From assembly GCA_014155875.1 (NCBI GenBank), contig JACEFZ010006340.1:1-64000 (forward strand): a DNA stretch of 64,000 nucleotides, in the 5' to 3' direction. The notes below the pieces were generated by a model. The model made no database searches and was not told the origin of the DNA. It saw only the letters and a list, made by a program, of their open reading frames with translations. Below, piece after piece: positions 11,576 through 20,559 of this stretch. Positions within the stretch are counted from its first letter, which is position 1. Each line of letters begins with the position of its first letter. Made by a program: the position numbers and the translations under genes. Source of the stretch: Cepaea nemoralis (Eukaryota > Mollusca > Gastropoda > Stylommatophora > Helicidae).

Positions 11576-12130
11576 TGTCACAGTCTCACATGAGGGCGGT
11601 ATTAACATAAAGATAATAGAGAGTGGAGAAGGGATAGAACTCCAGCTAAAGGGAAAGAACCGAGTCACTCGAAGGCTCGAATAACCCAGAGCCTTCTCGA
11701 AGGACCGGTCAGCGTGTCCACAGCCCCGTGGACACCGATGGAGCCCGCCGATTGCGGGGTCCACGAGAAACTCAGGGAGAGAGTTACCACCCGTGTGGGA
11801 TTGCGACACGTGTGGAAAGGCAGACACGGACTGGACATCGGAGAAGCAACAGGGCTTACCTTAAGGGGGACTTGATAGCTTAAAACCCAAGTGTATTTAG
11901 GGGTCTTACGCATACGTTAGATAGCTGATAGAGTTGTTGTACTGATCATGTATTATTGGTTTATTGTAAACTCCTGTGATACGCAACTTGAGGGTTGTTG
12001 GCTGCGAAAACCTTTCTTCGCCAGCTTAATGTAACATAATATAAATAAATGATGTTAGATTGTATCTGAACGGAGTTTGTTGCCTGTATGAGCCCGAGTT
12101 TCATTCCCCTAGGTATCTAGGACGGTGACA
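11576..12130 (+). repeat. 5' LTR of LTR element 1
   Basis: 555 bp, starting TGTCACAGTC and ending GACGGTGACA, with a 6-bp terminal inverted repeat. AATAAA occurs in TATAAATAAATGATG near 12040. Confidence 0.95.
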
Positions 12131-12137
12131 GGCTATT

Positions 12138-12155
12138 TGGGGGTCACAAGCCGGT
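12138..12155 (+). promoter_or_regulatory. Candidate primer-binding site, LTR element 1
   Basis: TGGGGGTCACAAGCCGG begins 8 bp after the LTR. It starts with the TGG expected opposite a tRNA CCA end; I cannot name the tRNA. Confidence 0.45.
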
Positions 12156-12723
12156 TTTGGCAAGCACAAGCTTTACTTCCCAGACAGCTCTTGGTTTTGC
12201 CAAGTAAAATATATCAACTTTCATACATAACAAAGTCTAGAACTTTGCAGCTATCATCGTATCATACTGTGAATGAGCTATTGTAGTCCCTCTACAAAAG
12301 TATATAATTTTTGATGTTCATGAAATTTGACATTGACATGACTGGACAATTACAGTGACAATTACTAATTTTTTTTTGATTCCAACATCAGATTGTTCCA
12401 CGAAAGAGCGTGTGTATGTAAACTGTCCTCCAGCAGTGGCGAGAAATCAGGAGAACCAAACAACACTACAGTCAAGAAACCAGTAAAATAAGATGAGTCC
12501 CATTTCATGCTCATTAGATCCCTAAGCGATACTCATTCATGTTCATTGATGTAACATTTTTTCTTTGCATTGCTTTTCATATATATGCTAATCTCATAAC
12601 CAAGTGAACGTGCTCGTAGAAATTTGAATGTAAACATTAAGGGGGATAACCAAATTTTGTACACTCAAAACTAATTTCAAAGGGATTTAATTTCGATAAA
12701 GTGAACACTAACTAAAATACAAA

Positions 12724-13971
12724 ATGTCAACATTAGAACAGTGCATTGAATTAGGAATTAAGTTAGGGTATACTGCCGAGAAACTTTCAGAATGGGCACA
12801 AAAGACGCATTTAGAAAATATTGCACGAGAAGACAGAGCAGCAAAAAGGGAGGAGAAAAAGATGCAAGCGGAAAGAGAAGAGAAAAGGATGCAAGCGGAA
12901 AGAGAAGAGAAAAAGATGCAGATGCAAATGGAAGCTGAAGAAAAGAAAATGCAAGCGGAAAGAGAAGAGAAAAAGATGCAGATACAAATTGAAGCTGAAG
13001 AAAAGAAAATGCAACTGGAGGTTCAAGAGAAGAAGATGCAAATGGAGCTTGAAGCTGCGACCAAGCAAGCCCAATTAAACGCAGAAACACAGATAAAACT
13101 GAAACAAATGGAAATTGACTCCAACTTAGAAATTTCAGTAAACAAAGTTAGAAGTAAAGAAGAGGAACAAAAATATAACAAATATAAAGGCCTAGTCAAG
13201 CCCTTTTGTTCAGGAGATTCAATAAGCGCATATTTAGAGAACTTCGAGTGTTTGATGACTTACCATAACGTTACAAAAGTCGATTGGGCATTTATTCTGA
13301 TGAGAAATTTAGCATTAGAGCCCTTAAAAGTGATAGAGACAGTTCCACAAGACATGAGGAAAGATTACAACTATTTGAAACAAAGAATACTCCAACATTT
13401 TTCACTAGACACAGCAGGCTATCAACTACAGTTCTCAAAATTAGCCCCATCACCTAACCAAACGTTCATAGACTACGTGTCTACAGTCCAAGATATTTGT
13501 ACAAAATGGATAACCTCAGCAAAAACAAATAACAGCCATGATAAACTAAAGGAGCTAATTATAATTGATAAAATCATTAGCACAATACCAACCCCTTTTT
13601 CTAAATTTCTAAGGCAAAATGATTGTAAAACTATCCAAGAAATAGAAAATAAGGGGAGCGCATATTTTACAGCTAATCGCGATATTTTTCAGTTAAATAT
13701 GAGCCAAAATGAAACAGCAGCGGTTACAAACACCAAATATTCAAAACCAAATGAAAATAGGTTCAAACAACGCTCTAAGTTCACAAAACCAGTCCTGTGT
13801 CAGTATTGTCATCTGACACACGAACAGTACGCGATGTGTGACAAATCACCGAATTATCCACATCATCTCCAAATGATAGTGGAAAAACAAAAGAACAAAA
13901 GGAACGCATATCAGAGAGCAGTTAAATGTTTTTTTTTGCGCCAGTTATGGGCATTTCTCAGGACGTTGTGA
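12724..13971 (+). CDS. gag: Gag of LTR element 1 (coiled coil, SCAN-like capsid, zinc knuckle)
   Basis: 415 codons from an ATG in an A-rich leader. Residues about 1-35 form a short leader. About 35-140 are Glu/Lys/Gln-rich tandem repeats (AEREEKKMQ units) predicting a long coiled coil. About 155-330 resemble a gypsy capsid, its last part (LKELIIIDKII, then KFLRQND) resembling the SCAN-type fold known from Gmr1-like Gag. A CCHC-like knuckle CQYCHLTHEQYAMC has atypical CX2CX3HX5C spacing (about residue 358). The frame ends just after a 9-T run (13929-13937). Moving one base forward there would give a second knuckle, CX2CX4HX4C, and join the protease frame, so either a +1 shift occurs or a T was gained. 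Confidence 0.8.
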   Translation: MSTLEQCIELGIKLGYTAEKLSEWAQKTHLENIAREDRAAKREEKKMQAEREEKRMQAEREEKKMQMQMEAEEKKMQAEREEKKMQIQIEAEEKKMQLEVQEKKMQMELEAATKQAQLNAETQIKLKQMEIDSNLEISVNKVRSKEEEQKYNKYKGLVKPFCSGDSISAYLENFECLMTYHNVTKVDWAFILMRNLALEPLKVIETVPQDMRKDYNYLKQRILQHFSLDTAGYQLQFSKLAPSPNQTFIDYVSTVQDICTKWITSAKTNNSHDKLKELIIIDKIISTIPTPFSKFLRQNDCKTIQEIENKGSAYFTANRDIFQLNMSQNETAAVTNTKYSKPNENRFKQRSKFTKPVLCQYCHLTHEQYAMCDKSPNYPHHLQMIVEKQKNKRNAYQRAVKCFFLRQLWAFLRTL

Positions 13972-14497
13972 AGGGCGAAAGATGATGAAGCAGGCCAATG
14001 CCGCATTAATAGATACATCTTCAGATGAAGAAACTGAACAACAGAACGAATGCGACATCCAGAATGAAAGTGCGAGTGAGTTAGGTAATGCGGTAGAGAT
14101 CATTAACACCATCACTGATAACACATGTAACACCTGCAGAAAATTTCAGCTTGATACCACTTTGTTATGCGGCCACACAATCCCAGTGTCTAACGAAATG
14201 GCCAACGCAGCCTTAACATCAACAGGCAAGTTAAAATTTGCGACAGGGTTTGTTAATAACAAACAATGTACACTAATACGGGATAGCGGAGCGACTCTTT
14301 GTGGAATTAAAAGAACATTAATTAATGACAAAGACTACACACACAAATACGTAACATGTCGCACATTCGCAGGCACCAGCGAAAGATACCCCCTAGCACT
14401 TGCCGAAATTCGGACACCTTTCATATCAGGACAAGTGCTATGCGCAGTACTGAAAAATCCTTGCGCGAAATTATTCTTGGGAATCTTCCTAACATAA
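13946..14497 (+). CDS. pol: Protease region of LTR element 1
   Basis: This frame lies one base ahead of gag. It begins with the second knuckle residues (GHFSGRC) and, from the first Met at 13982, runs through an acidic linker to a retropepsin core with LIRDSGATLCGI near 14273; DSG is the catalytic triad. It ends at a stop after LFLGIFLT. The continuation expected of such proteases (ILGNLPNIRS) lies in another frame at 14470-14510, so a one-base lesion separates them. No intact pol follows. Retropepsin would cleave Gag and Pol during particle maturation. Confidence 0.7.
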   Translation, partial: YGHFSGRCEGRKMMKQANAALIDTSSDEETEQQNECDIQNESASELGNAVEIINTITDNTCNTCRKFQLDTTLLCGHTIPVSNEMANAALTSTGKLKFATGFVNNKQCTLIRDSGATLCGIKRTLINDKDYTHKYVTCRTFAGTSERYPLALAEIRTPFISGQVLCAVLKNPCAKLFLGIFLT

Positions 14498-14626
14498 GAT
14501 CCTGCTCTGAAGAAGAAATCAGAGAATGGGAACAGAAAAACTGTATCCAAAAAGCAAACAACGGTTCCAGAATTAAAAAACACACTTGCATGTCGCAAAC
14601 TGCCAAAAGCACAAGGGAAGCAACCG

Positions 14627-15145
14627 ATGACGGAATTCGAAACGAATTCACAGAGGTGCAGATACACAGGGGCGGTTGAATCTTTCAATGACACCATCAA
14701 ATTAACACCTCGAACTGAGGACGCCATCGATCCACAAAATATTGAGCCTGTAAATGTGCAACAACAGACACAATACGCCAAAATAGTGACAAAACAAATG
14801 ACTCACATAACCCACATGAACAGCTCAACAGAGACAACATGGGACACTAACCGGACTAACAGAAACGACACAGACAAAAACAACGATGACAATTCTACTT
14901 CAACCACACATTCTCTTAATAACGGAAACGACGAAGTCAACGACACAATAGCAACAACTCTTCTTAATCATGACAAGTATCTTGACGAGTCATTACAAAC
15001 CGACTCGACTTCTTTAAATTACTCCCATCCGAAACCATATTATGCCAGGAACAACAATAACAGAAGCACAGCAACGACAGTACTTCTTAACAACACTACT
15101 ACACAAGACAATGAAAACAACTTCACAGTACAGGACAGTATCTGA
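14627..15145 (+). CDS. Asn/Thr-rich unassigned ORF, LTR element 1
   Basis: 172 codons, dominated by Asn, Thr, Asp and Ser after residue 50. It starts in the linker after protease (MTEFETNSQRCRY), where Gmr1-like elements would enter integrase, but no zinc-binding or DDE motif appears. It overlaps the next ORF in another frame. It may be real filler coding sequence, or an open frame favoured by A/C-rich composition. Confidence 0.3.
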   Translation: MTEFETNSQRCRYTGAVESFNDTIKLTPRTEDAIDPQNIEPVNVQQQTQYAKIVTKQMTHITHMNSSTETTWDTNRTNRNDTDKNNDDNSTSTTHSLNNGNDEVNDTIATTLLNHDKYLDESLQTDSTSLNYSHPKPYYARNNNNRSTATTVLLNNTTTQDNENNFTVQDSI

Positions 15146-16439
15146 GAGAACTCATAATTTCCAACTTTATGAGTCGAAACAATTTGTTTCTCTGAGAACT
15201 AGAAACAATTACGGCATGAATTCCAAGAAACATAACCAAGGAATACAAAGATATCCAAGGGACACTACTATTGACAAAGAAGCATTATTAGCAAACGAGT
15301 GTCATCATATGTGTGCCTCGCAAATTCATCATCAATCAAGAACACATAAAACTAAAACGGAAATAACATCATCATGCAACATTCATGCAAGCAACCAATA
15401 TGCAAATAAACAAACACAAACAATTAACTTCACACAAAATCAAAGTCAGAAACGTTTGCATACAAACAAACTGCTTTATCGCATGAACAAAAACACCAAA
15501 CGATGCGGATCTAAATACATCAGTACAAAGACTACCATTTTTAACTCACCACCCACCAAGTTACCATATAGAGACAGCAATTTCGTCGAAACACACACCT
15601 CAACCAACACAAGTAAACAATCACATTCACCAAGCAGTAGAATGAACGGTGACGAACCACTAACACTCTTCCTACTTTTGCTATTAACACAACTTCAAAC
15701 AACATTACCTACCTTTCAAAATGAATCTTTCACCTCTATCCGAATAACAAACAAATTGTTCATTATATGTACCATCTCATTCATATATCAATCAACTTTG
15801 CGCCAAATTGAAAGAGCAATAACCATGCTACAGTTCATTAACGCCTGTTGGTGCAAAATTTGTCATATAACTTTGATATATGCCTATAGTAAATTTATTT
15901 TCACTCTTACATTATTTAGACTTATTTTTACATCGATACCCATACAATTATGTAATATGTGCAATTGTAAGAGTATCCGCTTAGAGGATGTAATGTGCAA
16001 ATTGAAATCAATTTTTTCTAACCCACCCGTATTGAGATTACCAAACATAGATATACCTTTTATTCTGACCACAGATTCGAGTGCTATCGCAATTGGAGGA
16101 TGCCTGATGCAGGAGTATCAAGGCGTGAGACATCCAATACTCTATGTCAGCCGCAAGCTTAAAAAGGCAGAAATCCGTTATTCCACAGTTGAGTTGGAGG
16201 CATTAAGTCTACTTTTTTGTATGCGTCGTTTATCTAAGTTCCTCTTAGGTTCCCATTTTGTTGTTTTGACCGATAATGCGCCACTGCTGGTATTTAAACA
16301 AGGCACCCCTAACAATCATCGATTAGCAAGATGGTGTCTTCTACTTCAGGATTTCGACTTTGAAATCCGTCACATCAAGGGTACGGATAATATCATTGCT
16401 GACCTATTATCACGACAGACCAATGCACCAGCAGACTAA
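15042..16439 (+). CDS. pol: Unassigned N-terminal region fused in frame to gypsy RNase H
   Basis: 465 codons. Residues 1 to about 205 are basic and polar with no recognised domain. About 205-310 contain several hydrophobic stretches (LTLFLLLLLTQLQ, KLFIICTISFIY) that could be membrane segments. From about residue 316 (nt 15988) it is a clear Ty3/gypsy RNase H: LTTDSSAIAIGGCL with the first Asp, VELEALSLL with Glu, VLTDNAPL with Asp, and a terminus IIADLLSRQ. The ORF stops right after RNase H, as expected for elements with integrase upstream. RT palm motifs are absent. The hydrophobic part might be replacement sequence captured during deletion; an envelope role is unsupported. Confidence 0.55.
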   Translation: MPGTTITEAQQRQYFLTTLLHKTMKTTSQYRTVSERTHNFQLYESKQFVSLRTRNNYGMNSKKHNQGIQRYPRDTTIDKEALLANECHHMCASQIHHQSRTHKTKTEITSSCNIHASNQYANKQTQTINFTQNQSQKRLHTNKLLYRMNKNTKRCGSKYISTKTTIFNSPPTKLPYRDSNFVETHTSTNTSKQSHSPSSRMNGDEPLTLFLLLLLTQLQTTLPTFQNESFTSIRITNKLFIICTISFIYQSTLRQIERAITMLQFINACWCKICHITLIYAYSKFIFTLTLFRLIFTSIPIQLCNMCNCKSIRLEDVMCKLKSIFSNPPVLRLPNIDIPFILTTDSSAIAIGGCLMQEYQGVRHPILYVSRKLKKAEIRYSTVELEALSLLFCMRRLSKFLLGSHFVVLTDNAPLLVFKQGTPNNHRLARWCLLLQDFDFEIRHIKGTDNIIADLLSRQTNAPAD

Positions 16440-17641
16440 CACTATGCACATTAATTAGTCGCCATATAATAAGCTGTGATATTTTAGTCTGTTGCATAGA
16501 ACAGTGTACCTCTACACTTACTGTAGAACTGTGATTCAGAAGTATCAACGCCTAAGTGAATAATCTACTTATAACATTCACGGACATGAAACTTTGAGAA
16601 CCCTATATTGTATTAAGCCATATTAGCAATTGGCAATGCTTTAAAAACAATCCGAGCGATATATAATATCTGTGAAGTTATTTCATCAACCAATGAACTT
16701 AAAGTCATCGTGTAAAGATTAAGAACTCTGCATACTCGCTATTTCAAGGAACTTCGCAAACTACCGGAATAGAACTACGACTATTACAACATACAAAAGA
16801 CAGCTATACGAACTGTTAACATTGATGGAACAACACACGGACAACAGGAGGACAACACACACATCGTCGTTGGAGTTAATTAATTTACTATTAGTTAATA
16901 TGTATTACACTTGTATTTCATTATATATATAAAATATGTCAACACGTAACTTGTATATTTTCTACCATAATATATTACAAACATTTTCACTCATAGTTGA
17001 AATATTCTTCCAATACAATTTTTCTATTTAAGTTATAAACCATTTTTTGATTACAAGTACAAAAAGTACTTGCTACCGTAAAGGGAACATATCGCCTAAT
17101 CCGTTTTTCTAAGGGCAGTAAGACTTACCTCAACTTTATTTGTATATTTTAACAAAATACTATTTGGATGAAAGATGTACGAATGAGAGAGCGAATGAAT
17201 TAAATGAGAGAGCGATATACTGAGCGGACAAATTGTACGCAAAACGTATTTATTTTAATTTGTCTGCGTTTTTCATGTAAAAATGTACTACCTGTCTGAA
17301 TTGTTGATACATGTTTAGTATTAAATACACTAAAGCTAAGTATCACTGTTTGAATGCCCTGATCATGCATTACACAGATTGGGTAATTCATGACAAAGGA
17401 TATTCCAACTCGTGACGCTTAGAAGTAAACCACACATCACATACACACATTAAGCACACACTTTATACATGAACTAAGACAGACTCAAAACTGAACACTA
17501 ACAATTAAAACACAGTCAGTTTATTATAGACAGCAACATATCAGTCAATACACTAACAAGCAAACAAGAACATAGTAGTCAGATGGGATAAAACAACGGT
17601 ATAAATATATATTTAGCAGTATACAACATACGGAAGTAAAA
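16440..17641. other. Non-coding 3' internal region of LTR element 1
   Basis: AT-rich, no long frame, no integrase-like sequence in either orientation. Confidence 0.6.
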
Positions 17642-17968
17642 ATGTATCGAAATACACATGCAGGACAAGATATGCAAGTGTACTTAAATAAGCCAAGACA
17701 ATGTGTCTTGTTAAAACTCTCTTACACAGAGTTTTATATCTTGGTATCATATGGATACTTGAGAAAGGCGCGGTTGCAAAAACAACTAGAAACGTCACGG
17801 AAATTCGGTCAGATAAGCATGTTTAAGAACATAGAAGAGAAAGGAGACCTCTTCAGCAATCATCTTGAAGTGCTGTATGGGAGAATACATGAGTTGTTGA
17901 TGCAGATGTATAGGTTACCAAGTTACTATCCACCAAACTACAAACACCTACTTCATGTGATCCTGTGA
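17642..17968 (+). CDS. Small unknown ORF upstream of the polypurine tract
   Basis: 108 codons starting MYRNTHAGQDMQVYLNKP and ending 42 bp before the polypurine tract. It has a Tyr/Leu-rich middle and a helical C-terminal half (NHLEVLYGRIHELLMQMY). No domain recognised. The position is where some LTR elements carry an extra gene, but chance is not excluded. Confidence 0.3.
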   Translation: MYRNTHAGQDMQVYLNKPRQCVLLKLSYTEFYILVSYGYLRKARLQKQLETSRKFGQISMFKNIEEKGDLFSNHLEVLYGRIHELLMQMYRLPSYYPPNYKHLLHVIL

Positions 17969-18010
17969 CAGAATTAGTACAAAACCAATTACCATATAAT
18001 AACCCATCAA

Positions 18011-18031
18011 AGCAGGGGGGGGGGAGGGGAA
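18011..18031 (+). promoter_or_regulatory. Polypurine tract, LTR element 1
   Basis: A G-rich run (AGCAGGGGGGGGGGAGGGGA) lies 4 bp before the 3' LTR, the expected plus-strand primer. Confidence 0.85.
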
Positions 18032-18035
18032 CTCC

Positions 18036-18588
18036 TGTCACAGTCTCACATGAGGGCGGTATTAACATAAAGATAATAGAGAGTGGAGAAGGGATAGAAC
18101 TCCAGCTAAAGGGAAAGAACCGAGTCACTCGAAGGCTCGAATAATCCAGAGCCTTCTCGAAGGACCGGTCAGCGTGTCCACAGCCCCGTGGACACCGATG
18201 GAGCCCGCCGATTGCGGGGTCCACGAGAAACTCGGAGAGAGTTACCACCCGTGTCGGATTGCGACACGTGTGGAAAGGCAGACACGGACTGGAAATCAGA
18301 GAAGCAACAGGGCTTACCTTAAGGGGGACTTGATAGCTTAAAACCCAAGTGTATTTAGGGGTCTTACGCATACGTTAGATAGGTGATAGAGTTGTTGTAC
18401 TAATCATGTATTATTGGTTTATTGTAAACTCCTGTGATACGCAATTCGAGGGTTGCTGGCTGCGAAAACCTTTCTTCGCCAGCTTAATGTAACATAATAT
18501 AAATAAATGATGTTCGATTGTATCTGAACGGAGTTTGTTGCCTGTATGAGCCCGAGTTTCATTCCCCTAGGTATCTAGGACGGTGACA
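18036..18588 (+). repeat. 3' LTR of LTR element 1
   Basis: 553 bp, TGTCACAGTC to CGGTGACA, followed by the target duplication GGGAC. Confidence 0.95.
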
Positions 18589-18725
18589 GGGACACTGTTA
18601 ATAGGGAAAGCTAATCCCCACGCAAAATTCAGTCCATCACTGCTATAAATAGTGTGTATGGACTACGATTGAGTTCAAAGCGAGCGAGGGCAAACAAAAT
18701 ATACATTAACGGCATGGGGCAATCA
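18589..18725 (+). mobile_element. SINE-2 copy b, 3' part
   Basis: Resumes the SINE-2 sequence interrupted at 11575 (ACTGTTAATAGGGAAAGCTA to CATTAACGGCATGGGGCAA). Confidence 0.8.
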
Positions 18726-18754
18726 CACACACACACACACACACACACGGAAAG

Positions 18755-18794
<40 letters not shown>

Positions 18795-18797
18795 CCT
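18724..18797. repeat. (CA)n and (ATT)n microsatellites
   Basis: (CA)n at about 18725-18748 and (ATT)n at 18759-18795, followed by an R segment to 18895. Confidence 0.95.
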
Positions 18798-18904
18798 ATT
18801 TGTGGTCACTCGGTCACAGGATTATTAATCTGAGCCAGGATGAATCCTGGTATAACTTGTCTTCTGAGGTTGAACGGGCTATGGATAATGGTATCATCTA
18901 ATAT

Positions 18905-19145
18905 TATTTTTTTCCCTCGTTTCCATCCTGTTTCAGGATATTGCGGTCAACACCAGCATCTTTCAGCTGTATGTTGATGCCTAGGCTAGATTACGCTCAT
19001 CAGCACGCCACGACTTTCTGAGCGACCGGCTCCATACTCTCATAAGTCACTTTTGCGATTCGAACCACTGCTAATTCTCGTCGCGTCACGTGACGAGAGT
19101 ATTCGGGGTTAGCGGAGAAAGCTGCTAACCCCTCGGCCATGGAGC
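18905..19145 (-). mobile_element. SINE-1 copy 2
   Basis: Flanked by ATCTAATAT at 18896-18904 and 19146-19154. The minus strand shows the box B-like GGTTCGAATCGC (about 19059), a tRNA-like start with GGCCGAGGGGTTAGC, and the 3' core TGACCGCAATATCCTG. It sits in an R copy. Confidence 0.88.
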
Positions 19146-19154
19146 ATCTAATAT

Positions 19155-19195
19155 GGGATAACAAAATCTAAAGTAAATCTGATTAACACATAATG

Positions 19196-19282
<87 letters not shown>

Positions 19283-19930
19283 CCTTCTCGGCGTTTAGTA
19301 GAAATTTATGAGGTTCAGTATGATTTCATCATCACAAGACAAATCACCAGGACCATACGGACTCACTGTAGATCTCTGCCTGCACTTCTGTCCTATCCTC
19401 GGCAGCTTCCTTATAAATGTCTACCAAGTGAAGGCTACATTTTGAGGTCAGCATGGCCGAATAGATACAAGCTTTCATTCTTAAACTTCCGGTGTGTTGA
19501 TGCCGAGGTAGGAACACACACAACAACATAACAGCTATACCAAGGGACATAACTAACAGAGGTATACATGCATTACGTGTTTGACATAGTTGTAGTATTT
19601 ATCTAAATCTTTACAAAAATTTTCTAAGAAATTAACGACAATTGACTGCATCATAAATGATGGGATAATAATTGTAAGTATTCTTCAAAGTTTGTAGAAA
19701 ATTGATGGCGTTATTTTATAGGCGTGACAATTTTATAATGAATGTTACCATTTCTCAACGATATTACATTAACTGTTGTATCCTCTCTAATTGCATTCAT
19801 CAACATGCGTTGTAACTAATCAATTTTTTCCGGCCTTGTATAGGCCAACAATTTCAGAACAATCACAATTAGAACAACACTACCATCATTATCAAGTGCC
19901 ATGCCAACTGGCTTAGGCGTTCACGATTCC
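19155..19930 (+). repeat. Composite repeat R, copy 2, with (TA)n 19197-19275
   Basis: AACACATAATGCTATA, an 80-bp (TA)n tract, the Tx1-like slice (ACCATACGGACTCACTGTAG near 19351), the tRNA-like GGTCAGCATGGCCGAATAGA (about 19446), and the TTCCGGCC...AGGCC motif near 19827-19845. No eL42 piece follows here; the match fades near 19900. Confidence 0.8.
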
Positions 19931-19949
19931 CCACAGAATTAGGTCTTTG

Positions 19950-20510
19950 GTTCCTGGATCAACTCTGCCGTTGATATTCCTCCATGCCACCGTGGCAATC
20001 AATCCAGCATAATTTCTCTTGGTCTGCCTCTACCTCTCTTCCCCTCGATCTTTCCGGTTGTCACGATGTTCTCCAATGCCTCTTTTCTCATCACATTCAT
20101 TCAGTAGCATGCCCTTTGCAGAACCTGGCTCCCCTAACAACCTTCCGGAAAACTTCTGGATCACAAGCAAGATGTCCCGCGTCCTATACACCCATCTGGA
20201 GATCATCCGCCACATCCTGCATCCATCTTCTCTTTGGCTTTCCTCTTCCTCTCTTAACTGGCATATACCCCTCCATTATTGTTCTCTCCAAACTTGCATG
20301 GCGTTTTAAGTGACCAAAATGTATCAATTTTCTTTGTTTTATCGTCTTTAATAGCCAAGCATCTCCTGTATTCAGCTCTTGAAGTATGGATGCATTTTTA
20401 TTTATATATATCTTAAGCAATTTGCATTTGTTCTTTTCTTTACCCAAGGTATTCTTAGAACCCATTTATATTCAAAGGCATTTATGCGCTGTTGAGCTTC
20501 TCATCACATG
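19950..20510 (-). mobile_element. RTE-C LINE 3' fragment
   Basis: The minus strand encodes ASILQELNTGDAWLLKTIKQ, LIHFGHLKRH and GRGKPKRRWMQDVADDLQMG, the C-terminal domain also seen at 45960-46275 and 60550-60835. 5'-truncated and frameshifted. Confidence 0.8.
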
Positions 20511-20559
20511 ACCAAACAAAGCTGTTTGCTTCTTTCTTATTGTAGTATATAATGTTCTA

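Larger units (their letters stand above)
11576..18588 (+). mobile_element. LTR element 1: complete Ty3/gypsy-type insertion, internally deleted
   Basis: 7013 bp bounded by TGTCAC...GTGACA LTRs and a perfect 5-bp duplication GGGAC (11571-11575, 18589-18593). The LTRs (555 and 553 bp) differ by about ten substitutions and one 2-bp gap by eye, so it is young. Internal order: candidate primer site, gag, protease, a long unassigned Asn/Thr-rich and then hydrophobic region, RNase H with stop, a small unknown ORF, and a G-rich polypurine tract. No integrase and no RT palm motifs were found, so it would need proteins in trans. It is inserted in SINE-2 copy b. Confidence 0.93.

Noticed and set aside
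15600..15960. Hydrophobic part of the 465-codon frame as an envelope-like protein
   Set aside because: No signal peptide, cleavage site or cysteine pattern was visible; hydrophobicity alone is not enough.
16440..17640. Canonical integrase downstream of RNase H in LTR element 1
   Set aside because: No HHCC, DDE or long frame found on either strand.
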